Below, one piece after another: positions 9,172 to 18,869 of a stretch of DNA of 33,174 nt. Origin of the DNA: Anaerolineales bacterium (lineage in GTDB: Bacteria > Chloroflexota > Anaerolineae > 4572-78 > J111); the NCBI GenBank assembly GCA_012032575.1, contig JAAUSP010000011.1, positions 1 through 33,174 on the forward strand, in the 5' to 3' direction. Both the position numbers and the translations under genes were made by a program. Each line of letters opens with the position of its first letter. Positions within the stretch are counted from its first letter, which is position 1. The notes under the pieces were generated by a model that did no database searches, was not told the origin of the DNA, and was given only the letters and a program-made list of their open reading frames with translations.

Positions 9172-11019
9172 TTAGTGCGCCAGAGCCGGAGCGCCGGCCT
9201 TCTCGCCTTCGCTCATCCCTTGCGGGATGCGCAGCGATTCGACCATATCCTGCACGTGCTGCGGCGGGGCGGCCGTGACCCGCGAAACCACCATCGCAAT
9301 GGCAAAGTTGAGGATCATCCCGACCGAGCCAATGCCTTCAGCCCCGATACCCATAAAGTTAGGCAGCAGCGGGGTAGCAGTGCCGAACAACGGCACCGAG
9401 CGCATCATGCCAATCATAACAGTCGTAAAGGTCAGGCCGACAATCATCCCGGCGATGGCCCCGATGTTGTTGGTGCGTTTATCAAAGATGCCCAGCACGA
9501 TGACGGGGAAGAAGCTGGAGCAGGCCAACCCAAAGGCAAAGGCCACCACCTGAGCCACAAACGCCGGCGGGTTGATGCCAAAGTACCCGGCGATGACACA
9601 GGCCACACCGATGACAATCCGGCCCACCAGCAGCCGCCGTTTTTCATCGGCCTGGGGATTCATGAGGCGGTAGTAGATATCGTGGGCAAAGGAGCTGGAA
9701 ATAACCAGCAGCAGCCCCGAAGCGGTGGACAGCGCCGCCGCCAGACCGCCCGCCGCCGTCAGGCCGACAATAAAGCCCGGCAGATTGGCGACTTCGGGGG
9801 TGGACAGCACGATGATGTCGTTGTCAATGTAGACTTCATTGGCTAACGGAGCATTTGTTTTCGGGTCGGTCGCATCGGCCGGCAGCGGTTTGGTAAAATC
9901 GGGCTTGCCGGCGGCCAGGGCAAAAGCCGCGCCGGGGGCCATGGTCAATGCGCCATCGCTATTCCGGTCGCTTACAGCCAACAGGCCGGTTCGCTGCCAT
10001 TTGGCGGCCCAGTCAATCGGCTGGCCGTTTTTGTCCAGAATTTCGTAAATGTTCTGCTTGGGGGTTTCGGTGACCGCGCCGACGGTGGCCCCGTTCAGGG
10101 TGGTCAGCATGTTGTAACGGGCAAAGGCCGCTACCGCCGGGGCAGTGGTGTAAACCAGGGCGATGCAGAGCAGGGCGTAACCGGCTGATTTGCGGGCGTC
10201 GCGCACATTCGGCACGGTGTAAAAGCGGACAATCACGTGGGGCAGGCCGGCCGTGCCGCACATCAGGGCCAGGGTAATCATAAAGACATCAACCATGGTC
10301 CGCCCGCCGGTGAAGGGGGTCGTATATGAGCCGAACCCCAATTCTTGCGAAATCCCGTTCAAATTCGGGATCACGTTGCTAAAGGTCAGGGCCAAATGGG
10401 GCACCGGGTTGCCGCCGGTCAGGATCATGGAGATAGCGATGGCCGGGACCACATAGGCCAGCAGCAGCACCGTATATTGGGCCACCTGAGTCCAGGTGAT
10501 CCCCTTCATCCCCCCGATAATCGCGAAGAAGGCCACAATGGTTACCCCGATGATTACCCCCATTTCGATGGTCGTTCCCAGGAAGCGGCTAAAGACGATG
10601 CCCACCCCGCGCATTTGCCCGGCCACGTAAGTGAAAGAGATAAAGACCGCGGCGATGGCGGCTACGGCGCGGGCCGTGCTGGAATAGTAGCGGTCGCCGA
10701 CAAAGTCGGGTACGGTAAATTTGCCAAATTTGCGCAGGTAGGGGGCTAATAACAGGGCTAATAACACGTAGCCGCCCGTCCAGCCCATCAAATAAACCGT
10801 CCCATCATGGCCCATCACCGAGATCAAACCGGCCATGGAGATAAAGGTGGCCGCCGACATCCAGTCTGCCCCGGTTGCCATGCCGTTGGCCCAGGCCGGA
10901 ATGTTCTGCCCGGCTACATAAAAGCCTTTGGTATCGCGCACTGAATTGCTGTAACCAATCCAGATATATCCCGCGAAGCTAAGCCCAACCAGAATATAAG
11001 TCCAGGTTTCAACGCTCAT
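9172..11019 (-). CDS. actP: Acetate-type sodium:solute symporter, large subunit (ActP/VC2705 family)
   Basis: This 615-residue SLC5-family permease begins MSVETWTYILVGLSFAGYIW and has about 13 membrane helices. The family landmarks are GMATGADWMSAATFISMAG, GGMKGITWTQVAQY and GLTAAGGLAAALSTASGLL. A long soluble insert (about residues 315-400) lies between helices and includes a Ser-Asp-rich stretch typical of the TIGR03648 large-subunit group. It overlaps the DUF4212 gene by four bases, which is the standard two-gene symporter arrangement. With acs directly upstream in the operon, acetate or another short-chain monocarboxylate is the likely substrate, moved inward with Na+ or H+. No frameshift is present. 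Confidence 0.93.
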   Translation of the reverse strand: MSVETWTYILVGLSFAGYIWIGYSNSVRDTKGFYVAGQNIPAWANGMATGADWMSAATFISMAGLISVMGHDGTVYLMGWTGGYVLLALLLAPYLRKFGKFTVPDFVGDRYYSSTARAVAAIAAVFISFTYVAGQMRGVGIVFSRFLGTTIEMGVIIGVTIVAFFAIIGGMKGITWTQVAQYTVLLLAYVVPAIAISMILTGGNPVPHLALTFSNVIPNLNGISQELGFGSYTTPFTGGRTMVDVFMITLALMCGTAGLPHVIVRFYTVPNVRDARKSAGYALLCIALVYTTAPAVAAFARYNMLTTLNGATVGAVTETPKQNIYEILDKNGQPIDWAAKWQRTGLLAVSDRNSDGALTMAPGAAFALAAGKPDFTKPLPADATDPKTNAPLANEVYIDNDIIVLSTPEVANLPGFIVGLTAAGGLAAALSTASGLLLVISSSFAHDIYYRLMNPQADEKRRLLVGRIVIGVACVIAGYFGINPPAFVAQVVAFAFGLACSSFFPVIVLGIFDKRTNNIGAIAGMIVGLTFTTVMIGMMRSVPLFGTATPLLPNFMGIGAEGIGSVGMILNFAIAMVVSRVTAAPPQHVQDMVESLRIPQGMSEGEKAGAPALAH

Positions 11020-11285
11020 TTTTTCACCTCGTGTACGTCGAATTTTTTATCCAGATCATCCATCAATTTAACATAGACAAAAATCAAGACCACAAAGGTG
11101 ATCATTGAACCTTGATGTCCAAACCAAAAAGGCAGTGGCACGCTGGCGATATTGATGGTTTGCAGCGCTGGGGCCAGGAGAATGGCCATCAGGTAAGAAA
11201 CTGCGGCCCAGATGGCCAATAAGGTAATAATGATTCTGACGTTGCCCTGCCAGTATTCCTGCATTTTTGAACTGTTGTTTGCCAT
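11016..11285 (-). CDS. DUF4212 sodium:solute symporter small subunit
   Basis: This 89-residue protein carries two membrane helices (about 18-40 and 58-78) and the family's QGSMITFVVLIFVYVKLMDDLD segment near the C-terminus (longest conserved part around residues 60-80). DUF4212/TIGR03647 proteins pair with the large VC2705-type symporter, and here the stop and start overlap as ATGA. AGGGAGG lies about 12 bases before the ATG. It is probably required for assembly or activity of the acetate symporter in the membrane. Confidence 0.92.
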   Translation of the reverse strand: MANNSSKMQEYWQGNVRIIITLLAIWAAVSYLMAILLAPALQTINIASVPLPFWFGHQGSMITFVVLIFVYVKLMDDLDKKFDVHEVKK

Positions 11286-11377
11286 AATCGTGTAAAACCT
11301 CCCTAAAGATTGAATAAGTTTAAAGTCTGTAGTTTCTAATTAAGTTTGGGTTTAAGCGATAAATTTCCCTCCTCTGC

Positions 11378-13327
11378 TCAATCGTCCAGGGTGCTGGTAT
11401 CGCCGGCCGGCTGGCCTAATACCTGCGCCTTAAGCAGCCGGTGCATAATTTTGCCGCTGCGGGTGCGGGGCAGGCTGGTTACAAAGCTGATAGCGGCCGG
11501 CACGGCAATCGGCCCCACTTCGTGCCGGACATGCTCTTTCAACTCATCCACCAGCCGGTTGTCGCCTTGCAGCCCTGCTTTAAGCACACAAAAGGCGTGG
11601 ATCACCTGGCCTTTAATTTCATCGGGCAGGCCAATGACCGCCGCTTCGGCCACAAATTTATGGCTGAGCAGCGAATTCTCAATTTCGGCGGTCCCCAACG
11701 GATAGCCGCTGACCTTGATCATGTCGTCGGTGCGGCCGATGATCCAGAAATAACCGTCGTCGTCCCGGCGGGCGCTGTCGCCCGTATGGTACCAACCCTT
11801 TGATTGGAATTGAGACCAGTATTCGCTCAAATACTGCTCCGGGTTATTCCAGATGGTCCGGGCCAGGCCCGGCCAGGGTTGTTTGATGACCAGGTCGCCG
11901 TCTTCATAAGGTTCGCACGAGGTTCCATCCTCACGCACCACATCGGCTTCAATGCCGGCAAAGGGGATGGTTACACTGCCCGGCTTGAGCGGCACTACCG
12001 GCGTGGGGGTAATCATAAAGCCGCCGGTTTCCGTTTGCCACCAGGTATCTATGATGGGGCAGCGCTCCCGGCCAATAACCTGATAATACCAGCGCCAGGC
12101 GGCGGTATTGATTGGCTCGCCCACCGTCCCCAACAAGCGCAGCGTGCTCAAATCGTGCCGATTGGGCCAGGCTTCGCCAAAACGCATCAGCCGGCGAATA
12201 GTGGTGGGGGTGGTGTACAGCACCGAAACGTGATATTTCTCAACCAGGTTCCACCAGCGGTCGGGATAGGGGTAATCAGCCGCGCCCTCGTACATAAAAC
12301 TGGTGGCTCCCAAAATGAGCGGGGCATAGGTAATATAACTGTGGCCGGTAATCCAGGCCGGGTCGGCGGCGCACCACCAGCGGTCGTCTTCCTTCAGGTC
12401 AAAAACGTATTTGAGGGTGGTGGCAATAAATACCTGATAGCCGCCGCAGGTATGCACCACCCCTTTGGGTTTGCCGGTCGAGCCGCTGGTGTAAAGGATA
12501 AAAAGCGGGTCTTCGGCGTCCATCATTTCCGGTTCGCAGTAGGGGCTGGCGATGGGCAGGTTCATCAACTCGTGCCACCAAAAATCCCGGCCGGGGGCCA
12601 TACGGACCTGCTGGCCGGTGCGTTTGACCACCAGCATCTGCTGCACCACCGGGCTGCGATGAATGGCCGCGTCGGCAATATCTTTGAGGTTGACCGTTTT
12701 GCCTCGCAGCCAGGCCCCATCGCAGGTTACAACCACCCGGCTGCCGGCATCATCAATCCGGTCGGCCAGCGCTTGCTCGCTGAAACCGGCGTAAACCACG
12801 CTGTGAATGGCCCCGATTTTTACGGTCGCCAGCATAGCAATAATCAGTTCGGGCACACGCCCCATGTAAAGGGTTACGGTATCGCCTTTTTTAACCCCCA
12901 TACTGCGCAGCACATTGGCAAATTTGTTGACTTCTCGCCAGAGACCAAAATAGCTGAACAGCCGCACCTCGCCCGGTTCGCCTTCCCATAACAGGGCCAA
13001 CTTATTTTTGCGCCAGGTTCGGGCGTGCCGGTCCAGGGCATTGTAGGCAATATTAACCTTGCCGCCGGTGAACCATTTAAAGAGAGGCGGGTTGCTGTTA
13101 TCCAAAATTTGCTGGTAAGGTTCAAACCAATCAATAAAGGTTTTGGCCTGGTCATCCCAAAAATTGATTACATCACTCAGCGCTTGTTTTTGCAGCTCCA
13201 GGTAATTGGGCAGGTTGGCATTGCTGACAACTTCGGGGGACGGCGTGTAAATTTCGTGCGCAGCGGCCAGGGTTTCAACCTCGTGCCTGACTTTCGGCTG
13301 GCCGATCCATCTTGGTTTTTCACTCAT
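11378..13327 (-). CDS. acs: Acetyl-CoA synthetase, AMP-forming
   Basis: It makes acetyl-CoA from acetate, ATP and CoA through acetyl-AMP. The protein is about 649 residues, matching the family. It has the P-loop FILYTSGSTGKPKGV, the acetate-pocket Trp in DTWWQTETGG, YHTGDSARRDDDGYFWIIGR, and the regulatory/catalytic Lys in LPRTRSGK (about 626), which is the site acetylated in other Acs enzymes. The ATG at 13325-13327 is preferred, with AGGA ten bases upstream; a GTG two codons earlier is also open. It is oddly VSGYPLGTAEIE where Acs normally has VSGHRLGTAEIE: Pro replaces the conserved A8-motif Arg. It is first in the acetate operon. A propionyl-CoA synthetase is possible but less likely given the Trp. 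Confidence 0.95.
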   Translation of the reverse strand: MSEKPRWIGQPKVRHEVETLAAAHEIYTPSPEVVSNANLPNYLELQKQALSDVINFWDDQAKTFIDWFEPYQQILDNSNPPLFKWFTGGKVNIAYNALDRHARTWRKNKLALLWEGEPGEVRLFSYFGLWREVNKFANVLRSMGVKKGDTVTLYMGRVPELIIAMLATVKIGAIHSVVYAGFSEQALADRIDDAGSRVVVTCDGAWLRGKTVNLKDIADAAIHRSPVVQQMLVVKRTGQQVRMAPGRDFWWHELMNLPIASPYCEPEMMDAEDPLFILYTSGSTGKPKGVVHTCGGYQVFIATTLKYVFDLKEDDRWWCAADPAWITGHSYITYAPLILGATSFMYEGAADYPYPDRWWNLVEKYHVSVLYTTPTTIRRLMRFGEAWPNRHDLSTLRLLGTVGEPINTAAWRWYYQVIGRERCPIIDTWWQTETGGFMITPTPVVPLKPGSVTIPFAGIEADVVREDGTSCEPYEDGDLVIKQPWPGLARTIWNNPEQYLSEYWSQFQSKGWYHTGDSARRDDDGYFWIIGRTDDMIKVSGYPLGTAEIENSLLSHKFVAEAAVIGLPDEIKGQVIHAFCVLKAGLQGDNRLVDELKEHVRHEVGPIAVPAAISFVTSLPRTRSGKIMHRLLKAQVLGQPAGDTSTLDD

Positions 13328-13351
13328 ACTCACTAGTTCCTCGCGCTACTT

Positions 13352-13380
13352 AGTCTAACAAACCTGCTGCCAGGTGTCAT
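13352..13380 (-). promoter_or_regulatory. Candidate sigma70-type promoter of the acs operon with a palindromic spacer
   Basis: On the minus strand ATGACA (13375-13380) and TAGACT (13352-13357) are spaced by 17 bases, about 25 bases before the acs start. The spacer contains the palindrome ACCTG-CTGC-CAGGT (13362-13375), which is well placed as an operator for an activator or repressor. It is based on consensus matching only. Confidence 0.45.
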
Positions 13381-13403
13381 CACCTTTGGGGGGGCAAGAG
13401 GTC

Positions 13404-13438
13404 TCACCCCCTGGGGGGATTTTGGCTATCCGGGGTGA
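13404..13438. promoter_or_regulatory. Inverted repeat between the divergent acs and kinase/regulator promoters
   Basis: TCACCCC (13404-13410) pairs with GGGGTGA (13432-13438), and inside it CCCCC-T-GGGGGG (13407-13418) forms a second dyad. A T-run follows on the plus strand, so it could look like a terminator. However, no plus-strand gene precedes it, so a binding site for the adjacent LuxR-type regulator is the more useful reading. Confidence 0.35.
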
Positions 13439-13442
13439 TTTT

Positions 13443-13471
13443 TTGCCAAAATGAGAAAACTTGATTATGAT
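13443..13471 (+). promoter_or_regulatory. Candidate sigma70-type promoter of the kinase/regulator operon
   Basis: TTGCCA (13443-13448) and TATGAT (13466-13471) are exactly 17 bases apart, with 59 bases from the -10 box to the ATG at 13531. Both boxes match the consensus at 4-5 of 6 positions. It faces away from acs. Confidence 0.5.
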
Positions 13472-13530
13472 TTCCATTCGCAAATTTTATATTTACTTCA
13501 CTTGACTTCTTAAGGTTAGTGGAGAGGCTA

Positions 13531-15296
13531 ATGACGGCTGATACGCCAATGACGGCTGAGATACCAATGCGGACCAGAGCGCTACCATTGGTCCGGTTCA
13601 GTCTGGTTGAACCGCAGGTGCGTTTGCTCCGCTGGTTATGGGTTTATCGTTGGGCCAGTTTGCTGCCTGTGTTGTGGCTGTTCCAAACAACAGCCGATCC
13701 TTCTGCGTGGCTATTATTGTTGATTGCCGCGGGCAGTACATTCCTGCTGACCACCTTAAGTCGGTCCTTTAATTACAGTCTGGTTGAAGTTGCTTCATTC
13801 TTGGGGGCAGACCTGCTGGGCGCGGCGGCCTTGCTGGGGTTTGGGGGGGATGCCTATTATTGGTATGCCCTAAGCCCCCTGCTCGTTGCGGCCTTGCTGT
13901 TTCAGGTCAGGGGGGTGGTGCTGGCTTCAACCACTTTGACCCTGCTTTATCTTTTAACCCTTTTATTTACATCCGATCCTTACCCGGCTGCGGGCCAATT
14001 CGACAGGTTAGCCACCCAACTGACCGGCCTCTGGCTGGTCCCGCTTTTGGTTGGGTATGGCCTGGCCTGCTTGAAGCAAGAAAGCGAAACCCACCAACAT
14101 CTGGCCCAAACTTACGCCGAGCTGACTCGGCGGCACACCGAACTGACGGCGGCGCATAACCAACTGGAAATCATTCACGATTGGACCCTGGCCCTGCAAG
14201 GCGCAGCCGATATCGAATCGGTGCAACAGCGAATTCTGCGGGCAGTCACCCAGGAGTTGGGGTTTTCCCAGGCTGTTATCGGTTTGGTCAACCCCATCAC
14301 CCAAACTTTGGGTGAATGGCGCGCTTACCCACCCCAGGAAGCGCTGCTTTCAATGATGCCCGCCCTGCCGCTGACTCCTGAAAACGGATTAATTGCTCGC
14401 AAGCTGCTTGACCGGCAGGCGCGGTGGTGGTTTAATGAAGAGCTGCTGGTGGCCGACGAGGTTTTTAATGAATGGTTGAACCAGGTTCCATGGCTCATTT
14501 TGCCGTTGGTGGGGCAAGATCAGCCACCGGGGTGCTGCTGATAGCCGTCGAAGCCGGCCCAGGCAGCCTGACGGAAGATCAATTGGTGGTTTTGACGGCT
14601 GTAGCCAGCCAGGCCGCGGCTGCTTTGGGGACCATTGACCGGGCGCAGCGGTTGGCGGCTGAACAGGAACGCAATCGTATTGCCCGCGATATTCACGATA
14701 CCCTGGCTCAATCGCTGTTTGGCATGGTTTTTACCCTGGATGCCTGTATCAAAATGCTGCCCCGGCATGCCGAAACCGTTCAGCACGAGTTGGTAGAACT
14801 GCGCCAACTGGCCGATCAAGTTCGCCAGGAGATTCGGCGGTATATCCTCGACACCTGGCCTTCCGAACTGACCTGGGAGGGGTTCAAAGGAGATTTGGAC
14901 AAATACGTAACCCACTTTGCCCCTGCTCATGCTTTTCATATTGATTTCACCATCAACGGCAATTTTGACCGGCTGCCTTCGGTGATTCGCCGCAGCCTTT
15001 ATCGGGTATCGCAAGAAGCGCTGGCTAATGTGGCTCGTCATGCCACCATTGACTCGGCCCGTTTGACTATGCACGTCGAACCCAATGAGGTTTTTTTGAG
15101 TATCTCCGACCGGGGCAAAGGTTTTGATCCCAAAGTGGCCCTGGCCCGCGAGGTTAACCGGGAACGGTTTGGACTGCGGGGAATGAGGGAAAGGGTTCAG
15201 GCCCTGGGCGGTACATGTGACATCCTCAGTCAGATTGATCAGGGTACCCAGGTTTTGGTGCGCCTGCCGGTCAAACGGAGCAGCAATCGTGACTGA
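13531..15296 (+). CDS. Sensor histidine kinase, HisKA_3 (NarX/DesK) type, with GAF domain, one frameshift
   Basis: The ATG at 13531 has GGAG six bases upstream; an 18-base direct duplication gives a second ATG at 13549. Residues 20-185 form about six hydrophobic helices. A coiled coil follows, then a GAF-like domain (about 215-370) and the H-box ERNRIARDIHDTLAQSLFGM (His about 389). The N-box is SQEALANVARHA, and the G boxes are DRGKGFDP and RFGLRGMRERVQALGG. The frame changes at GGGG 14529-14532: one more G joins QDQPPG to VLLIAVEAG in the middle of GAF. The 3' end overlaps the LuxR-type regulator, so the two form a two-component operon. It is divergent from acs. The ligand is unknown; the membrane part suggests an envelope or lipid-phase signal. 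Confidence 0.88.
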
Positions 15297-15945
15297 AAAC
15301 CAGATTCGCCTGTTAATTGTGGATGATCACGCCGTTGTTCGTAAAGGTCTGGTCATGATGCTGCGTCTGGAGCCAGATTTTGAAATTGTAGGCGAAGCCG
15401 AAAATGGAGCTAAGGCGGTCAAACTGGCTAAACAGCTTCAACCCGACCTGGTGCTGCTGGATTTCATTATGCCGGAGATGGATGGCCAGGCCACCGCTTT
15501 AGCCTTGCAGTCGGCTGTGCCCGGTGCCCGCATTCTGATGCTTACCGGCGTAGCCCTGGAGGAACGGGTGCTGGAAATGCTGGCCGTCGAAGTGGATGGT
15601 TATGTCATGAAGGATATCGAGCCGGATGAGTTGGCTCAGATCATCCGCACCGTAGCCCGCGGTGAAGCCTATTTACACCCCAGCCTGGCCCGGCGGCTCT
15701 TAAATCGGGTAACAGAACGGCGTCCCTCGCTGCCGCCGCAGGTTCAATTAACCCAGCGGGAGCGAGAAATTTTGCACTGGATGGCTACCCCTGCTACCTA
15801 CCGCGAAATCGCCGAAAAACTTTTTGTCAGCGAAGAAACGATTCGCAGCCACGCCAAACATATCTTAAGCAAACTCCAACAACCCAATCGCGCCCAGGCA
15901 GTTTTGGCCGCCGTCCGGGCCGGTTTAATTGACCTGCCAGAGTAA
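15289..15945 (+). CDS. NarL/LuxR-family response regulator (CrbR-like position)
   Basis: A GTG start at 15289 is chosen because GGAG lies about nine bases upstream and MTENQIRLLIVDDH is the natural receiver start; it overlaps the kinase stop. The product has 218 residues. The receiver has D12-D13 and phospho-acceptor D58 (DLVLLDFIMPEMDG). The C-terminal LuxR helix-turn-helix (about 150-215) reads LTQREREILHWMA and then IAEKLFVSEETIRSHAKHIL. It is a DNA-binding transcription factor activated by its partner kinase. CrbR, the acs activator of Proteobacteria, belongs to the same family. This gene lies next to acs and faces away from it, so control of acs is likely but unproven. A strong terminator follows 30 bases later. 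Confidence 0.93.
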   Translation: MTENQIRLLIVDDHAVVRKGLVMMLRLEPDFEIVGEAENGAKAVKLAKQLQPDLVLLDFIMPEMDGQATALALQSAVPGARILMLTGVALEERVLEMLAVEVDGYVMKDIEPDELAQIIRTVARGEAYLHPSLARRLLNRVTERRPSLPPQVQLTQREREILHWMATPATYREIAEKLFVSEETIRSHAKHILSKLQQPNRAQAVLAAVRAGLIDLPE

Positions 15946-15974
15946 CGATAGCTGCCGGTATAGGCGCTGGTAAA

Positions 15975-16017
15975 AAATGAAGGGGCGCAGACCGGAAAGG
16001 TCTGCGCCCCTTCATTT
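15975..16017. terminator. Strong bidirectional rho-independent terminator
   Basis: A perfect 19-base stem, AAATGAAGGGGCGCAGACC (15975-15993) with its complement at 15999-16017, encloses the loop GGAAA. The A-run at its left and T-run at its right give a U-tract in both directions. It ends the LuxR regulator operon on the plus strand and the chemotaxis receptor on the minus strand. Confidence 0.93.
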
Positions 16018-16066
16018 AGATAGACTCAGAGATCCAAATTTGAGGAGACAACATCTTTAGATGCGG

Positions 16067-18535
16067 CTATCTCCTCAATTTTGGGTCTGCCCAAACTGCT
16101 TTGCTGTTGCCATTGGACATCACGATTGGTTCATTGAGAACAGGGTTGGCCCACGATGGTTGTACTTGCTCGACAGGCATAGGTTGTGGCATCTGCACTT
16201 CCGGTTGAGCTTCATTTTCAGCCAAACGAAATTGAGCCACAAGCTGCAATAGAACCTGAGCCATGTCGCTCAACGATTGGGCCGAAGCAGTTACTTCCTC
16301 TACCTGGGCATTCATCTCCTCTGCCGCGGCGCTAACCTCTTCCATCGCAGCGCTGTTGTCGTCGCCGACACTGGCAATGTTGTCCATAACTTGAGTGATC
16401 TCACCTGACCCGGCAGCCATCTCTTCGGTAGAAGCCGTGTTTTCCTCAACCACTGCCGAAACGGTATCCATCGCGCTGACTAACTCGTTAGCTGAGGCAC
16501 CCATCTCCTGCACCGCTGCTGAGATTTCTTCTACCTGTTGATTGACTGCTTGAGCCGCGTCAAGAATAGCGACCAGGGCTTGCCCTGCTTCGTTGGCCCG
16601 CCCAGCCCCCTTTTCTACCTCGGCTGCCCCGGCCTCCATAGCTGTCACAGCCTCTGCCACAGTTTGTTGGATGCCCCGGATGAGTCCGGCAATCTCCTTG
16701 GTCGCTACTGCCGACTTCTCAGCTAATTTGCGTACCTCGTCGGCCACCACAGCGAAACCCTTACCATGTTCCCCTGCTCGCGCAGCTTCAATTGCTGCGT
16801 TGAGCGCCAACAAGTTTGTCTGCGAAGCGATATCATCAATTGTTTGCACAATTGCCCCAATTTCCATTGAGCGCTGGCCCATTTCCTGGACTTTCTGGAC
16901 CGACATACCAACCTTGGCTTTGATAGCTGTCATCCCCTGGATGGTTGCTTCGACCGTTTTGAAGCCATCGCGGGCGGTTTGAGCCGCCACAGCCGCGCCC
17001 CGCGCTCCAGCTTGGGCATTCGCTGCGACTTGTTGAATCGCTGCCGCCATCTGGTTGGTTATTTCTGAGGATTGGGTGACAGCCACGGCTTGTTCCTGAG
17101 CGCCTTTCGCTACCCCATCAATAGCCCGCGAGACCTGTTCGACGGTTTGAGAAGCTTGATTGACACCATCAATTTGTTCAGATATACCCTGAGTGACTTG
17201 CTGAATGGTGGTGGTAATCTGGGATGTCGCCTGCCCGGCTTGCTCAGCGGCAGCCGCGAGTTGGCCAGAAGCAGCACCGACACTGTGAGCATTTTCAGAC
17301 ACCTGGCCGACTAACTGGCCCAAATTGAACGTCATTTCTCTAAAAGCAGCATCAGCCTCCTGAAGGCGTTCAATGATTGTGTTAAAGGCTCCGGCCATCA
17401 CGCCCACCTCATCTCTGGAAGTGACAGATAACGAATGTGCTGTAACTGACATATCACGGGTCAGGTCGCCCTGGGCCATAGCCCCCAGCGCAGCGACAAG
17501 GCTGGGCAAGTCCACATTTACAATTTGTTGCGACGCCTCTGTCACCGCGTGTAGCGGGCGAGTAATTCCGCGCGAGATAAAGAAACCCAACCCAAGACCG
17601 ACGATAGTAGCGACCACGATAGTACCAATAAGTATGAAGCGTGTTTGTTCAACCAGACGGTCAGTTGCCGCAATCTCGGTTTCTATATCGGCTCTGACGC
17701 TATCGGACATTTTTGTAGCTGTTGTGCGAATTTGCGGACCGAGCACATCCAGGACATTGGTTTGTAGCTCATTCTGCCGGACATAGGCCGATTTGAGCGA
17801 CTCAAAGGCCACCATATAATCTTCTGCTGAGGCTTTGGCCGTTTCCAGCATTTTGCGCTGGTTCATATCTCTCAACGCGCTGTCCAACTCTCCCATAGCA
17901 GTTTGAAATTGGGCTTTGTTCTGGTCAAACGTAACGGTCCACTCCTCATCGCCCTCAACGAGATATTTGTAGACATTGAATTGCATCATCAGGAAGGCCT
18001 TCTGAGCATTGGCAATGTGATTGATAGCAGTCGGATTATAGGTATGAGCAAGGCTGTCCTGTAACTGGTTCAGAAGGTCAAGGGTCTGCTGCCCTTTTTC
18101 ATCCAGTACATTGGTTGTTACATGCTTGCGTTCAGCAATCAGCTCGTCAATTTCGGCAACGGCAGCTTCATACGCGGCAAAATCCGATTTGATCTGTTTG
18201 AGCAATTCGGTCCGTTCAGCCTTGTTGACAGACGTTTCGGCGTCGGTTAACAGTTCTTTGAGTTTAGACCACTCTTCGTTATGCCTGGTTAAATCGTCGG
18301 GGTTCTGACTGTTGATATATTTGTTGGCATAGAAACGAGACAATAAAATCTGGACGACTATATTTTGGGCCAGTAATTCTTCTTTGGCCGAGTTTTTAGT
18401 TACGTTTACCATCGCCCTATCAACTTCGTCGAGATTTACGAGGGCGACACCACCCACAACCATCATCAGGACGAGGGCGATTAGATAGCCCAAGATGATT
18501 TTGATACCAATTTTTAGATTTCGAAAGATACTCAT
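16067..18535 (-). CDS. Methyl-accepting chemotaxis protein
   Basis: The product has 822 residues. TM1 is at about 12-34 ([17 protein letters not shown]) and TM2 at about 300-325 ([20 protein letters not shown]). They enclose a long all-helical extracytoplasmic sensor of the HBM/4HB type (about 265 residues), followed by HAMP (about 325-410) and a full cytoplasmic signalling coiled coil. The conserved hairpin tip is at about 560-600 ([20 protein letters not shown], then [17 protein letters not shown]). It would control a CheA/CheW kinase complex, but no che gene lies in the window, so it is an orphan receptor. The C-terminal tail ([12 protein letters not shown]) is not a CheR pentapeptide tether. 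AAGGA lies about 11 bases before the ATG. No frameshift. Confidence 0.95.
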   Translation of the reverse strand: MSIFRNLKIGIKIILGYLIALVLMMVVGGVALVNLDEVDRAMVNVTKNSAKEELLAQNIVVQILLSRFYANKYINSQNPDDLTRHNEEWSKLKELLTDAETSVNKAERTELLKQIKSDFAAYEAAVAEIDELIAERKHVTTNVLDEKGQQTLDLLNQLQDSLAHTYNPTAINHIANAQKAFLMMQFNVYKYLVEGDEEWTVTFDQNKAQFQTAMGELDSALRDMNQRKMLETAKASAEDYMVAFESLKSAYVRQNELQTNVLDVLGPQIRTTATKMSDSVRADIETEIAATDRLVEQTRFILIGTIVVATIVGLGLGFFISRGITRPLHAVTEASQQIVNVDLPSLVAALGAMAQGDLTRDMSVTAHSLSVTSRDEVGVMAGAFNTIIERLQEADAAFREMTFNLGQLVGQVSENAHSVGAASGQLAAAAEQAGQATSQITTTIQQVTQGISEQIDGVNQASQTVEQVSRAIDGVAKGAQEQAVAVTQSSEITNQMAAAIQQVAANAQAGARGAAVAAQTARDGFKTVEATIQGMTAIKAKVGMSVQKVQEMGQRSMEIGAIVQTIDDIASQTNLLALNAAIEAARAGEHGKGFAVVADEVRKLAEKSAVATKEIAGLIRGIQQTVAEAVTAMEAGAAEVEKGAGRANEAGQALVAILDAAQAVNQQVEEISAAVQEMGASANELVSAMDTVSAVVEENTASTEEMAAGSGEITQVMDNIASVGDDNSAAMEEVSAAAEEMNAQVEEVTASAQSLSDMAQVLLQLVAQFRLAENEAQPEVQMPQPMPVEQVQPSWANPVLNEPIVMSNGNSKAVWADPKLRR

Positions 18536-18869
18536 AGTTGCAGTGTTCCTTTTCTCTGAACTAACTTCTCTGGAGCCGGCTGTGCCAGCAGAGATATACT
18601 GAAAAAAAACAGATCATCCTGTTTATAAACTCTTTCGACCGGTTGGGTGTTTTTCATTATAAGGTGAACGTAAAGCTTTTAAGATTTTGACTGTTGATTT
18701 GGCGGAACGGAGTGCACCCGGCTATACTCAGCCCCGGCTTTATCCAAGCTTAAAATTTGTTCCAAATAAGCCAATTCCAATGCAGATTGACCTTTGTACT
18801 ATTGTAAGTTGCTTCAAGAAAAGTTAGAGTTTTCTTATAGGGTCAGTTATGACTGAGGTTTTTTAAAGT
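18536..18869. other. Intergenic region between divergent genes
   Basis: These 334 bases are AT-rich and carry no ORF of interest. On the minus strand a perfect TATAAT (18656-18661) lies about 120 bases before the chemotaxis receptor but lacks a good -35 box. On the plus strand TTGCTT (18809-18814) lies upstream of the small gene at 18870 without a convincing -10. No RNA gene or riboswitch pattern was recognised. Confidence 0.5.

Noticed and set aside
9166..9846. 226-residue open frame on the plus strand
   Set aside because: Opposite the ActP-like symporter; His/Gln/Arg-rich composition typical of a shadow frame.
11804..12991. 395-residue open frame on the plus strand
   Set aside because: It lies entirely opposite acs, is rich in Gly/His/Pro as expected for an antisense shadow, and has no family motif.
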